A program made the translations under genes and the position numbers. Below are positions 10,500-18,750 of a stretch of DNA of 64,000 nt, one piece after another. The notes below the pieces were generated by a model, which worked only from the letters and a program-made list of their open reading frames with translations, made no database searches and was not told the origin of the DNA. The stretch comes from Bacillus suaedaesalsae (GTDB taxonomy: Bacteria > Bacillota > Bacilli > Bacillales > SA4): assembly GCF_016890225.1 (NCBI RefSeq), contig NZ_JAFELM010000022.1, positions 47,265 through 111,264 of the forward strand, written 5' to 3'. How positions within the stretch are numbered: the first letter of the stretch is position 1; the number at the start of each line of letters is the position of its first letter.

Positions 10500-11462
10500 A
10501 TGAATGAGAAAGAGAAAGATTTACCGCTTTATTTAGAAAAGTTGCAGGCTTTAGAACGAAGATTATCCCCTAATCATCCTAGGTATCAAACAGTAGTTGA
10601 ATCCTATTCAAGAAGTATAGCGGGGTATAAGGGTGAGAAATCACTAGATTATTATCTTAGTTTCTTATCCAAAGATAACTATACGGTTCTACATAATATT
10701 AGGTTACATAACGGGGTGTATTACTTTCAAATCGATTATTTACTAATAACGGAAAAGTATATCTTACTAATTGAGGTTAAGAATTATGCTGGTGTGTTAC
10801 ATTATGATCCTCATTTTCACCAGCTAATCCGAACAATGAATGGTAAAGAAGTAGCTTTACCGGATCCACTTTCGCAAATTGAAAGACAAAAATTTCAACT
10901 TCTCACTCTACTAACTAAAAGGAAATACCCCTATACTCCTATTGAAACATTAGCTGTAATAAGCAATCCTTTAACTATACTGAAAACCTCCAATAATCAA
11001 GAGGATATCTCGCGAAAACTTATTCATAGCGGGAATCTAGCAAGAAGGTTAAAGGAGATTGACGATAAATATAAGGAAACTAGATTGAGTTCAAAGGAAA
11101 TAAAAAATTTATCGAAGTACTTATTAAAAATTAATCAGTCAGTTAAGCTTGATATTCTTGAAAAATTTAATATAAGTCAACAGGAACTTTTGACAGGTGT
11201 CCAATGTCCAGCATGTGGTGCATTACCTATGAAAAGATTGCATGGTAAATGGCTGTGTCAGATATGTAAGAACAAATCAAAAAATGCGCATCAAATAGCA
11301 CTAAGAGATTTCAGCCTATTAATAAACGAAACAATAACCAATAAGGAAGCAAGGGAATTCTTAAGGTTAGATTCAGATGCAACAACGAAAAGGATACTTA
11401 CATCACTAAACATTCCCTTTACCGGGGTTACTAAAGATAGAAGATATTATATTGAAATGTAA
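10500..11462 (+). CDS. NERD domain protein with C-terminal zinc ribbon
   Basis: Probable DNA-processing or nucleic-acid-binding protein of the NERD (nuclease-related) family; no biological role is established. 320 residues. The NERD part (about residues 38-150) shows a PD-(D/E)XK-like signature, QIDYLLI followed by LIEVKNYAG, so the acidic and lysine residues of a nuclease site are kept. A four-cysteine ribbon CPACGALPMKR...CQIC lies at about 229-252, and the C-terminal 60 residues look helical and possibly DNA-binding. The ATG at 10500 follows AAGGTG by 5 bases. It stands alone between the repeat array and the convergent ytvI gene; such genes vary in position among bacilli, suggesting an accessory gene. 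Confidence 0.85.
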   Translation: MNEKEKDLPLYLEKLQALERRLSPNHPRYQTVVESYSRSIAGYKGEKSLDYYLSFLSKDNYTVLHNIRLHNGVYYFQIDYLLITEKYILLIEVKNYAGVLHYDPHFHQLIRTMNGKEVALPDPLSQIERQKFQLLTLLTKRKYPYTPIETLAVISNPLTILKTSNNQEDISRKLIHSGNLARRLKEIDDKYKETRLSSKEIKNLSKYLLKINQSVKLDILEKFNISQQELLTGVQCPACGALPMKRLHGKWLCQICKNKSKNAHQIALRDFSLLINETITNKEAREFLRLDSDATTKRILTSLNIPFTGVTKDRRYYIEM

Positions 11463-11488
11463 AAAAAAGAGCCCCCAAAAAGAGACTC
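11461..11488 (-). terminator. Terminator of ytvI (minus strand)
   Basis: On the minus strand GAGTCTC pairs with GGGGCTC (two G-T wobbles) and is followed by eight T (the A run at 11461-11468). It abuts the stop codons of both convergent genes. Confidence 0.7.
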
Positions 11489-11489
11489 C

Positions 11490-12608
11490 TTAAACAACTT
11501 TTTTTCCAATTATATAATTCCAAATATCTTTAAATACATTTGCGCTATGTAAGGTTTTACCGATTACTAACACAACTGGGCCGATAATTAATCCCAGGAA
11601 CCCAAATAGCTTGTACCCAACAAATAGAGCAACCAGTGTTGCAAGCGGGTCTAATCCGATACTAGATGATAATATTTTCGGTTCCATGATTTGTCTTTGA
11701 ACGATAACGATAACATATAATACTGATAATCCAATCGTAAAAGCGATGTCACCTGTAAAAAATGAATAGATAATCCATGGGACGAAGATAAGTCCCGTTC
11801 CTAAGTATGGAAGTATATCGACAATCCCAATGATGAGTGCAATCGTAATGGCATATTCTACTCGTAAAAACAGTAAACCTATTAATACGATAACTGTTGT
11901 GATTGAAATTAATGTTGCTTGTGCTTTAATAAATCCGAATAATGCTTTCCTTAAGTCAGTAAATACAGTTCTTCCACTTTCTTTTGCTTTCCTTGGAAGA
12001 AGGGAGGCAAAGCGTCTTCTTAAGCTGTCCCAGTCTTTACTGATAAAGAAGGTTGCTAATAAGACGAAAATGATGACAGTCGCGAAATTTGGAATCCAGC
12101 CAACAGCTGCTGGAATACTCGTTAAAATGTTTTCGAGTACATCTTTACCAGAACTAATAATGTTAGCGGCAAAGCTTTCAATATTTGTGCTGATCGTTTC
12201 TTTCTGACCTGGATCTAAGTTTTCAAATGTGTTCGCTAGTTGATTATAAAACGGAATAATCTGTCCAGCGAAAAATTGTTCTAAGTATTCAACTAGCTTT
12301 TCAAAATGTTGAGGAACATTTGCAGCAAGATAGTTGGAGCCGCTAATTATCTCTGCGATTAATAGAGTTAACAGTCCTGCAAAAACAGCGAAAACAAGAA
12401 TAATAACTAGAAAGACTGACAAATATCTAGGTATCTTTGCTTTCTTTTCAAAAAGTGTTACAAGCGGGTTAATCATATAAGCGATGATTAAGGCAATAAT
12501 AAACGGGTATGTAACAGTGGATACATGATAAAAAGCAAGAAATCCCAAGATAACAATTGCAATCACCAAAAGAGATCTTAATATTTGATGTACTAAACCT
12601 AAATTCAA
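11490..12608 (-). CDS. ytvI: AI-2E family transporter / permease YtvI
   Basis: Polytopic membrane protein of the AI-2E (UPF0118, PerM) family; members include sporulation-linked and ion-exporting permeases, so substrate is not predictable. 372 residues with about eight hydrophobic segments: two or three at the N-terminus, a soluble middle (about 100-190), and five in the C-terminal half including the conserved PYLGTGLIFVPWIIYSF region and GLDPLATLVALFVGYKLFG. The start is TTG at 12608, with a strong AAGGAGGA seven bases upstream on the minus strand. It is the only minus-strand gene in the first 39 kb, and the same gene lies between the pyk/fxsA and ytwI genes in B. subtilis. Confidence 0.9.
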   Translation of the reverse strand: MNLGLVHQILRSLLVIAIVILGFLAFYHVSTVTYPFIIALIIAYMINPLVTLFEKKAKIPRYLSVFLVIILVFAVFAGLLTLLIAEIISGSNYLAANVPQHFEKLVEYLEQFFAGQIIPFYNQLANTFENLDPGQKETISTNIESFAANIISSGKDVLENILTSIPAAVGWIPNFATVIIFVLLATFFISKDWDSLRRRFASLLPRKAKESGRTVFTDLRKALFGFIKAQATLISITTVIVLIGLLFLRVEYAITIALIIGIVDILPYLGTGLIFVPWIIYSFFTGDIAFTIGLSVLYVIVIVQRQIMEPKILSSSIGLDPLATLVALFVGYKLFGFLGLIIGPVVLVIGKTLHSANVFKDIWNYIIGKKVV

Positions 12609-12885
12609 TCAGAATCCTCCTTTTCTCTCTAGCTTGGGTAATAGCTATGCTTATGCTGTATTTACAAATGTCTCTGCAAAGCATCAGTAATGAAGCCATC
12701 CCTATTAAAGAGGAAGTTCAAACAAGACTTTGAACAAGCATCTTTAGTAATATTTTACATTGAAGAGGCAATGAAATAAAGGGGAAACTTTATCGTTTAT
12801 AGGCACATTGCTTGTTGAGTAAAAAAAAATTGTGCTAACATAAGTATGCTTCCCACTCTGCTAAAGGAAAAGGAAGGTGACATCA

Positions 12886-13344
12886 GTGCTTTCACAGCCG
12901 GTTTTCTTTCTTGCAATTTTATTCTTAATCGGTCTTCTTGCGAAAAATCAGTCTCTATTAATTGCTGTCGGTTTTTTATTTGTTATTAAAATAATAGGAC
13001 TTGGGGATAAAGTATTTCCTCATATCCAGACGAAGGGAATTAACTGGGGTGTTACAGTTATAACAATAGCCGTCCTGGTTCCGATTGCAACAGGTGAGAT
13101 CGGCTTTAAGCAATTAGGAGAGGCACTAAAATCAGCGTACGCATGGGTTGCGATTGCTTCAGGTGTTGCTGTTGCCTTAATAGCAAAAAGCGGATTAGTA
13201 CTATTAAAGGAAGATCCTCATATTACAGTTGCGTTGGTATTTGGCACGGTATTATCCGTTGCACTATTTAATGGTGTTGCTGTTGGTCCTTTAATCGGAG
13301 CAGGCATTGCATATATTGCAATGAAATTTATGGAGCTTTTTTAG
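12886..13344 (+). CDS. ytwI: DUF441 family membrane protein YtwI
   Basis: Small integral membrane protein of the DUF441 family, function unknown. 152 residues, four hydrophobic segments, with the strongly conserved block KGINWGVTVITIAVLVPIA and a glycine-rich C-terminal GVAVGPLIGAGIAYIAMK. The GTG at 12886 is preferred over the one at 12877 because the AGGAAGG site overlaps the latter and lies 8 bases before the former; it also gives an N-terminus of family length. No terminator is obvious before the citrate synthase leader. The gene order ytvI-ytwI-citZ is as in B. subtilis. Confidence 0.88.
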   Translation: MLSQPVFFLAILFLIGLLAKNQSLLIAVGFLFVIKIIGLGDKVFPHIQTKGINWGVTVITIAVLVPIATGEIGFKQLGEALKSAYAWVAIASGVAVALIAKSGLVLLKEDPHITVALVFGTVLSVALFNGVAVGPLIGAGIAYIAMKFMELF

Positions 13345-13421
13345 CAATTATTTTATTGTATTTAATTATTAAATTTGTTTTTGCGTTATAATATTCTTGA
13401 GAAGTAATTTCCTCCTAGCGA

Positions 13422-13450
13422 TTCACAAAAATCTGATAATTGTTTATAAT
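13422..13450 (+). promoter_or_regulatory. Probable citZ promoter
   Basis: TTCACA (13422-13427), 17 bases, TATAAT (13445-13450). Predicted start near 13457, giving a leader of about 170 bases before citZ. A second TATAAT at 13387 lacks a good -35. Confidence 0.6.
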
Positions 13451-13520
13451 GGGAGATGGGTGCAAGCAGTGAGAAATCAAGACATGCTTAGCACATGACT
13501 CATCCTTCTTACATATGTCA

Positions 13521-13556
13521 TGATAAACACGAGGAATAAGTTTATCACGATTTTTT
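13521..13556 (+). terminator. Leader hairpin upstream of citZ
   Basis: TGATAAAC (13521-13528) pairs with GTTTATCA (13540-13547), followed by CGATTTTTT. The AT-rich stem with a U run resembles a weak terminator inside the citZ leader. The same dyad with AATAAG...TTTAT could alternatively serve as a CcpC-type operator. Undecided. Confidence 0.4.
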
Positions 13557-13568
13557 GTTTTTTATAAA

Positions 13569-13584
13569 ATGTAAGCATTTACGT
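13569..13584 (+). promoter_or_regulatory. cre-like palindrome in citZ leader
   Basis: ATGTAAGCATTTACGT resembles the CcpA cre consensus TGWAANCGNTNWCA but has CA for the central CG and a final G. citZ is CcpA-repressed in B. subtilis, which makes the call plausible. Confidence 0.4.
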
Positions 13585-13626
13585 TTTTAACGGGATGGAA
13601 ATATTCTAGCAAAAGGAGAGGTTAAA

Positions 13627-14745
13627 ATGACAGCAACACGTGGTCTTGAAGGAGTTGTAGCAACAACTTCTGCTATTAGTTCTATTATTGATGATGTTCT
13701 AACGTATGCAGGGTACAATATTGATGACCTTGCTGAACATGCTAGTTTTGAAGAGGTAATCTATTTATTATGGCATGGTAAACTACCTAATCAAGCAGAG
13801 TTAGATGAACTGACAAAACAATTAGCTAAAAATTCAGTTCTTCCACAAGGAGTTCTTGATCACTTCAAGACATATCCAATTGATAAAGTTCACCCAATGG
13901 GAGCAATTCGTACAGCTGTATCCCTATTAGGATTATATGATGAAGAGCAAGAAGTGATGGATGAGGCTGCGAACTATAACAAAGCAATCCGCCTGCAAGC
14001 TCAACTTCCTGCAATCGTTGCAGCATTCTCTAGAATTAGAAAAGGATTAGAGCCAGTCGCTCCAAAAGCTGACTTAGGTCTTGCTGCGAACTTCCTTTAT
14101 ATGTTGACTGGTAATGAACCGGATGCAGTTGCCGTTCATTCATTAAACACTGCTCTAGTTCTACATGCTGATCATGAGTTAAATGCTTCAACGTTTACTG
14201 CTCGTGTATGTGTAGCTACACTATCAGATGTATACTCTGGAGTAACTTCAGCTATCGGAGCATTAAAAGGTCCATTACATGGTGGAGCGAACGAGCAAGT
14301 AATGAAGATGCTTTCTGAAATTGGCGATGTAGCAAATGTTGAGTCATACTTAGCAAATAAGTTTGCTAATAAGGAAAAAATTATGGGCTTCGGACATCGT
14401 GTATATCAAAATGGTGACCCGCGTGCAAAACATCTTAAAAAGATGTCAAAAGAATTAACGGCTATGACTGGTGAGCCAAAGTTATATGAAATGTCTGTGA
14501 AAATTGAAGAAATCGTAACCTCTACAAAAGGTATTCCTGCAAACGTAGATTTCTATTCTGCTTCAGTATATGATAGCTTAGGGATTGACCATGACCTGTT
14601 CACACCAATTTTTGCTGTAAGTCGTGTATCTGGTTGGATCGCACATATCTTAGAGCAATACAAGAACAACCGTATTATCCGTCCACGTGCTGAATACACA
14701 GGACCAAATAAGCAAGTTTATGTACCAATCGAGCAAAGAGCTTAA
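13627..14745 (+). CDS. citZ: Citrate synthase
   Basis: Condenses oxaloacetate and acetyl-CoA to citrate, entry step of the TCA cycle. 372 residues, the short type II-like Gram-positive form. The catalytic histidines lie in KGPLHGGANEQV and GFGHRVYQNGDPRAKHL, with the acid in ANVDFYSASVYDSLGI. The ATG follows AAAGGAGAGG. First gene of a citZ-icd-mdh unit, with short gaps (77 and 94 bp) to the next genes, as in B. subtilis, where it is controlled by CcpC and CcpA. The leader holds a hairpin and a cre-like sequence. Confidence 0.98.
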   Translation: MTATRGLEGVVATTSAISSIIDDVLTYAGYNIDDLAEHASFEEVIYLLWHGKLPNQAELDELTKQLAKNSVLPQGVLDHFKTYPIDKVHPMGAIRTAVSLLGLYDEEQEVMDEAANYNKAIRLQAQLPAIVAAFSRIRKGLEPVAPKADLGLAANFLYMLTGNEPDAVAVHSLNTALVLHADHELNASTFTARVCVATLSDVYSGVTSAIGALKGPLHGGANEQVMKMLSEIGDVANVESYLANKFANKEKIMGFGHRVYQNGDPRAKHLKKMSKELTAMTGEPKLYEMSVKIEEIVTSTKGIPANVDFYSASVYDSLGIDHDLFTPIFAVSRVSGWIAHILEQYKNNRIIRPRAEYTGPNKQVYVPIEQRA

Positions 14746-14822
14746 TTTATAATTTACAATTGGTTAGAAGTGAATAAGTCTTCTAACCGTTATACTTAAT
14801 ATTAACTTGGGGGTAAATAGCA

Positions 14823-16094
14823 ATGACACAAGGTGAAAAAATTACAGTTGTTAACGGAACACTTAACGTACCAAATAATCCTATCATTCCTTACATCGAA
14901 GGAGACGGAATCGGTCCGGATATTTGGGCAGCAGCTTCAAAAGTATTAGAAGCAGCAGTTGATAAAGCTTACAATGGCGAAAAGTCAATTGTTTGGAAAG
15001 AAGTATTAGCTGGTGAAAAGGCATTCAATCAAACAGGCGAGTGGTTACCAAGCGAAACGCTAGATGTTATTCGTGAATACATAATCGCAATTAAAGGTCC
15101 TCTTACAACACCAATCGGTGGTGGGATTCGTTCTTTAAACGTTGCATTACGTCAAGAGCTTGACCTTTTCGTATGTTTACGTCCAGTTCGTTATTTCCAA
15201 GGTGTACCTTCACCTGTAAAACGTCCTGAAGATACAGACATGGTTATTTTCCGTGAAAATACTGAAGATATTTATGCTGGTATCGAGTATAAGAGTGGTT
15301 CAGAAGAAGTTCAAAAGCTTATCAACTTCCTTCAAAATGAAATGGGCGTAAACAAGATCCGTTTCCCTGAAACTTCTGGTATCGGTATTAAGCCAGTTTC
15401 TGCAGAAGGAACAAAGCGTTTAGTACGCGCTGCAATTAATTATGCAATTAATGAAGGCCGTAAGTCTGTAACATTAGTTCATAAAGGAAACATCATGAAG
15501 TTTACTGAAGGTGCTTTCAAGAACTGGGGTTATGAATTAGCTGAACAAGAGTTTGGAGATAAAGTATTTACTTGGGCAGAATACGACCGTATCGTAGAAG
15601 CTGAAGGTAAAGATGTTGCTAACAAAGCACAAGCTGATGCTGAAGCAGCTGGAAAGATTATCATCAAGGATTCTATCGCTGATATCTTCTTACAACAAAT
15701 ACTAACTCGTCCAAGTGAGTTCGATGTTGTTGCAACAATGAACTTAAATGGTGATTACATTTCTGACGCACTAGCTGCTCAAGTTGGTGGTATCGGAATC
15801 GCTCCTGGAGCAAATATTAACTATGAAACTGGTCATGCAATCTTTGAAGCAACTCATGGTACTGCACCTAAGTATGCGGGTCTAGATAAGGTTAACCCTT
15901 CATCAGTACTTCTATCTGGAGTATTAATGTTAGAACACCTTGGTTGGCATGAAGCTGCTAAGCTTGTTATGGATTCAGTTGAAAAGACAATTGCATCTAA
16001 AGTTGTAACTTACGACTTCGCACGTTTAATGGATGGTGCAACTGAAGTTAAGTGTTCTGAATTCGGAGATGCATTAATTAACAATATGGCATAA
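14823..16094 (+). CDS. icd: Isocitrate dehydrogenase (NADP+)
   Basis: Oxidative decarboxylation of isocitrate to 2-oxoglutarate. 423 residues, identical in length to B. subtilis Icd. Visible are [20 protein letters not shown] with the substrate-binding serine (the phosphorylation serine in E. coli), [10 protein letters not shown], and the nucleotide-binding region [19 protein letters not shown] that fits NADP use. The ATG follows GGGGG with a 9-base gap. Second gene of the citZ-icd-mdh unit. Confidence 0.98.
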   Translation: MTQGEKITVVNGTLNVPNNPIIPYIEGDGIGPDIWAAASKVLEAAVDKAYNGEKSIVWKEVLAGEKAFNQTGEWLPSETLDVIREYIIAIKGPLTTPIGGGIRSLNVALRQELDLFVCLRPVRYFQGVPSPVKRPEDTDMVIFRENTEDIYAGIEYKSGSEEVQKLINFLQNEMGVNKIRFPETSGIGIKPVSAEGTKRLVRAAINYAINEGRKSVTLVHKGNIMKFTEGAFKNWGYELAEQEFGDKVFTWAEYDRIVEAEGKDVANKAQADAEAAGKIIIKDSIADIFLQQILTRPSEFDVVATMNLNGDYISDALAAQVGGIGIAPGANINYETGHAIFEATHGTAPKYAGLDKVNPSSVLLSGVLMLEHLGWHEAAKLVMDSVEKTIASKVVTYDFARLMDGATEVKCSEFGDALINNMA

Positions 16095-16110
16095 TTATAT
16101 AAAACGAAGC

Positions 16111-16141
16111 AAAAGGAAGTTAATCTTAACTTCCTTTTGTG
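16111..16141 (+). terminator. Hairpin between icd and mdh
   Basis: AAAAGGAAGTTAA (16111-16123) and TTAACTTCCTTTT (16126-16138) form a 13-bp inverted repeat with only two bases between them. The inner pairs must open, leaving roughly a 10-bp stem, followed by GTGC rather than a T run. It is probably a partial terminator or an mRNA-processing/stability hairpin inside the operon. Confidence 0.6.
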
Positions 16142-16188
16142 CTAATGTGAGTTACACTCTTGACAACAAGAAAAGAGGGGGTTTTGAA

Positions 16189-17127
16189 ATGGCTGGGATT
16201 AAACGTAGAAAGATTTCTGTAATCGGTGCTGGTTTTACTGGCGCAACTACTGCATTAATGGCTGCTCAGAAGGAACTTGGAGATATTGTATTAGTCGATA
16301 TTCCAAATTTAGAAAACCCAACTAAAGGGAAAGCTCTTGATATGTTAGAGGCAAGTCCTGTTCAAGGCTTTGATGCAAATATCGTCGGTACTTCTGATTA
16401 TATGGATACTGCAAACTCGGATGTTGTAGTTATTACAGCTGGGATTGCTCGTAAGCCAGGTATGAGCCGTGACGATTTAGTTAGCACAAATGCCAAGATC
16501 ATGAAAAGTGTAACTCAAGAAATTGTTAAACATTCTCCAGAATGTATTATTATTGTCTTAACAAATCCTGTTGATGCGATGACATACACAGTGTTTAAAG
16601 AATCTGGTTTTCCGAAGACACGTGTAATAGGTCAATCAGGTGTGCTTGACACCGCTCGTTTCCGGACATTCGTGGCTCAAGAATTGAATCTATCTGTGAA
16701 GGACATAACTGGATTTGTTCTTGGTGGACATGGTGATGATATGGTGCCATTAGTTCGATATTCGTATGCTGGTGGAATTCCGTTAGAAACTTTAATCCCT
16801 AGTGAACGCCTTAATGCTATAGTAGAGCGTACACGTAAAGGTGGCGGAGAAATCGTAAATCTATTAGGAAATGGTAGTGCTTACTATGCACCTGCTGCTG
16901 CTCTAGTAGAAATGGTTGAGGCCATTTTAAAAGATCAAAGACGTGTACTACCTTCTATCGCATATTTAGAAGGTGAATATGGATACCATGATATATACCT
17001 AGGAGTGCCTACAATTATCGGTGGGAATGGTATTGAGAAAGTAATCGAACTTGATTTGCTTGATAGTGAAAAGGCGGCTCTGGATAAATCAGTAGAATCT
17101 GTAAAAGGTGTAATGGCGGTATTATAA
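16189..17127 (+). CDS. mdh: Malate dehydrogenase (LDH-like)
   Basis: NAD-dependent oxidation of malate to oxaloacetate. 312 residues of the lactate-dehydrogenase-like tetrameric type. The Rossmann loop [12 protein letters not shown], the substrate-specificity loop [12 protein letters not shown] and the catalytic histidine in [12 protein letters not shown] are present. The ATG at 16189 follows GAGGGGG by 7-8 bases and gives the family N-terminus; an in-frame upstream extension to 16147 has no ribosome site. It ends the TCA operon: a good terminator stands 12 bases beyond its stop. Confidence 0.98.
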   Translation: MAGIKRRKISVIGAGFTGATTALMAAQKELGDIVLVDIPNLENPTKGKALDMLEASPVQGFDANIVGTSDYMDTANSDVVVITAGIARKPGMSRDDLVSTNAKIMKSVTQEIVKHSPECIIIVLTNPVDAMTYTVFKESGFPKTRVIGQSGVLDTARFRTFVAQELNLSVKDITGFVLGGHGDDMVPLVRYSYAGGIPLETLIPSERLNAIVERTRKGGGEIVNLLGNGSAYYAPAAALVEMVEAILKDQRRVLPSIAYLEGEYGYHDIYLGVPTIIGGNGIEKVIELDLLDSEKAALDKSVESVKGVMAVL

Positions 17128-17138
17128 AACAACACAGT

Positions 17139-17166
17139 AAAGCTAGCGCTTGCTAGCTTTGTTTTA
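17139..17166 (+). terminator. Terminator of citZ-icd-mdh
   Basis: AAAGCTAGC (17139-17147), loop GCTT, GCTAGCTTT (17152-17160), then GTTTT. Confidence 0.85.
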
Positions 17167-17175
17167 ACGATGAAA

Positions 17176-17189
17176 TGTAAACGATTACA
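17176..17189 (+). promoter_or_regulatory. cre site (CcpA) upstream of the MaoC-like gene
   Basis: TGTAAACGATTACA fits the cre consensus TGWAANCGNTNWCA at every fixed position and is a near-perfect palindrome. It lies 48 bp before the MaoC-like start codon and just after the mdh terminator, where CcpA binding would repress that gene in rich carbon. Confidence 0.75.
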
Positions 17190-17223
17190 ACCCTCTACAT
17201 AATTGAATGGAGGTGCCTTTACT

Positions 17224-17700
17224 ATGGTACTCGGAAAGAAAAGAAAACTTGGACGCAAAATTGAAGAAATTACGGTTGGTGAGAAACTAACCTTAACAGA
17301 GAAAATAGAAGATAAAGACATACTATTATACTTAGGATTAACGAACGATCCGAATCCTTTGTTTATCCAACATGATTATGCATCACAAACACCTTATAAA
17401 AAACCGATTGTTCCTACAATCATGCTATCAGGCATTTTATCAGCATCAGTATCGAAATACATGCCTGGACCAGGGAGCACGATTGTCGAACAACATATCA
17501 AATTTCATCTACCTGTATATCATTACGCAACAGTTCAATTTTTCTTTGAAGTTACGGATGTTAAGGAAGATAAAAATGAAATTGAGCTTAGTGTAAAGGC
17601 GACAAATGAAGAAAATCAGGTTGTACTAGATGGAACGTTAAAAGTGGAGCCACCACACTTAATTGAAACGATGACAGGTAAAGCACTCGATAATTTTTAA
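17224..17700 (+). CDS. MaoC-like hot-dog fold protein, catalytic His apparently lost
   Basis: Hot-dog-fold protein related to MaoC / (R)-specific enoyl-CoA hydratases. 158 residues. The region NDPNPLFIQHDYASQTPYKKPIVP aligns with the hydratase-2 motif GDxNPLHxDxxxA: the aspartate and NP pair are kept, but the catalytic histidine position is phenylalanine and the later VHGML reads VPTIM. It may therefore bind acyl-CoA without hydrating it, or act differently. The ATG at 17224 lies 9 bases after GGAGGTG. A single-gene unit between two terminators, behind a perfect cre site, which suggests induction when preferred sugars run out. Exact substrate unknown. Confidence 0.8.
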   Translation: MVLGKKRKLGRKIEEITVGEKLTLTEKIEDKDILLYLGLTNDPNPLFIQHDYASQTPYKKPIVPTIMLSGILSASVSKYMPGPGSTIVEQHIKFHLPVYHYATVQFFFEVTDVKEDKNEIELSVKATNEENQVVLDGTLKVEPPHLIETMTGKALDNF

Positions 17701-17705
17701 TTACC

Positions 17706-17732
17706 AAGAAAGCAGAGATGCTTTCTTTTTTT
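17706..17732 (+). terminator. Terminator after the MaoC-like gene
   Basis: AAGAAAGCA (17706-17714), loop GAGA, TGCTTTCTT (17719-17727) and further T. Confidence 0.85.
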
Positions 17733-17814
17733 GAACTGCAAATTCAAGATAGTAAGTGTATATTTCAGCGCTTATTATCATTTGTAGGTTCTTTAAATAG
17801 ATAGTCTTTGCTAA

Positions 17815-17925
17815 TTATGCACACGTTCTGTACCGGACGCAGAAGGCAGTACATCCTTTGCCAGTGAGGTAAAGCGAATAAGCACGCTAATACCAACAAA
17901 TAGTGGTACAAGCCAACCTCATTAA
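17815..17925 (-). pseudogene. Possible minus-strand coding remnant in the phoP upstream gap
   Basis: In the 330-bp gap before phoP, this part is more GC-rich than its surroundings. Read on the minus strand it gives about 35 protein-like residues beginning GWLVPLFVGISVLIRFTS and ending ASGTERVHN before a TAG. A TGA directly precedes it and no start codon is present, so it cannot be an intact gene. A second minus-strand frame is also open, so the call is tentative; I do not recognise the family. Confidence 0.25.
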
Positions 17926-17929
17926 CTAA

Positions 17930-18000
17930 TGTAAAAAATATAAAGAAAATGTAAAGACTATGTTAAACTGCCTGTTTAGTAGTAAGATGAAGAGTATAAT
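17930..18000 (+). promoter_or_regulatory. phoP promoter with four Pho-box repeats
   Basis: TGTAAA (17930), TATAAA (17939), TGTAAA (17950) and TGTTAA (17961) read on the minus strand as TTTACA/TTTATA/TTTACA/TTAACA. Gaps are 5, 5 and 3 bases, matching the PhoP consensus TT(A/C/T)A(C/T)A repeated every 11 bp. A TATAAT lies at 17995-18000 with no good -35. This fits PhoP autoactivation; the orientation opposite to the gene is noted. Confidence 0.65.
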
Positions 18001-18033
18001 GAAGTCAGAAAATATGCAAAGGTTGGGGAAATG

Positions 18034-18750
18034 ATGAACAAAAAAGTTCTCGTTGTAGATGATGAACAATCAATTGTTACCTTGCTTCAATATAATTTAC
18101 AACAGGCAGGATTTGACGTAATTACAGCTAATGACGGTCTTGCTGGAAAAGAGTTAGCAGTAACAGAACAACCTGACATTATGGTACTTGACCTAATGCT
18201 GCCTAAAATGGATGGAATTGAAGTTTGTAAAGAGCTCCGGCAGCAAAAAGTGATGATACCCATCTTAATGCTAACAGCTAAGGATGATGAATTTGATAAA
18301 GTACTAGGATTAGAATTAGGGGCAGATGATTATTTGACAAAGCCTTTTAGCCCAAGAGAAGTGGTTGCAAGAGTGAAGGCGATTTTGAGAAGAACGCAGT
18401 TTACAAATGAAATTCAACTGAAAGACTCAGAGGATAATCAAATCAATATCTTAGATTTAATTATTAAGCCAGAAAATTACGAGGCATTTTTTGCAGGGGA
18501 ATTATTAGAACTAACGCCTAAAGAGTTTGAATTGCTAATGTACTTAGCGATGAATAAAGGCCGTGTGTTAACTCGTGATCAACTGTTAAGTGCGGTATGG
18601 AATTATGATTTTGCAGGAGACACACGAATTGTGGATGTACATATTAGCCACTTACGTGAAAAAATCGAGAAAAACACGAAAAAGCCAGCATATATCAAAA
18701 CAATCCGCGGATTAGGTTATAAATTAGAGGAGCCTAAAATGAATGAGTAA
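18034..18750 (+). CDS. phoP: Phosphate-starvation response regulator PhoP
   Basis: OmpR-class response regulator that switches genes on or off under phosphate limitation. 238 residues. The receiver domain (about 1-120) has the acidic pair DDE, the phosphate-accepting aspartate in VLDLMLPKMDG, the threonine of LTAKD and the lysine of TKPFSPREV. The C-terminal winged helix (about 140-236) has ELTPKEFELLMYLA and the recognition region VDVHISHLREKIE. An ATG at 18031 and one at 18034 compete; 18034 gives the MNKK start of B. subtilis PhoP. The gene overlaps phoR by 8 bases. Pho boxes lie upstream. Confidence 0.95.
   Translation: MNKKVLVVDDEQSIVTLLQYNLQQAGFDVITANDGLAGKELAVTEQPDIMVLDLMLPKMDGIEVCKELRQQKVMIPILMLTAKDDEFDKVLGLELGADDYLTKPFSPREVVARVKAILRRTQFTNEIQLKDSEDNQINILDLIIKPENYEAFFAGELLELTPKEFELLMYLAMNKGRVLTRDQLLSAVWNYDFAGDTRIVDVHISHLREKIEKNTKKPAYIKTIRGLGYKLEEPKMNE

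Noticed and set aside
12668..12779. Two short plus-strand frames (21 and 29 codons) between ytvI and ytwI
   Set aside because: No ribosome sites and overlapping frames; perhaps debris, but unsupported.
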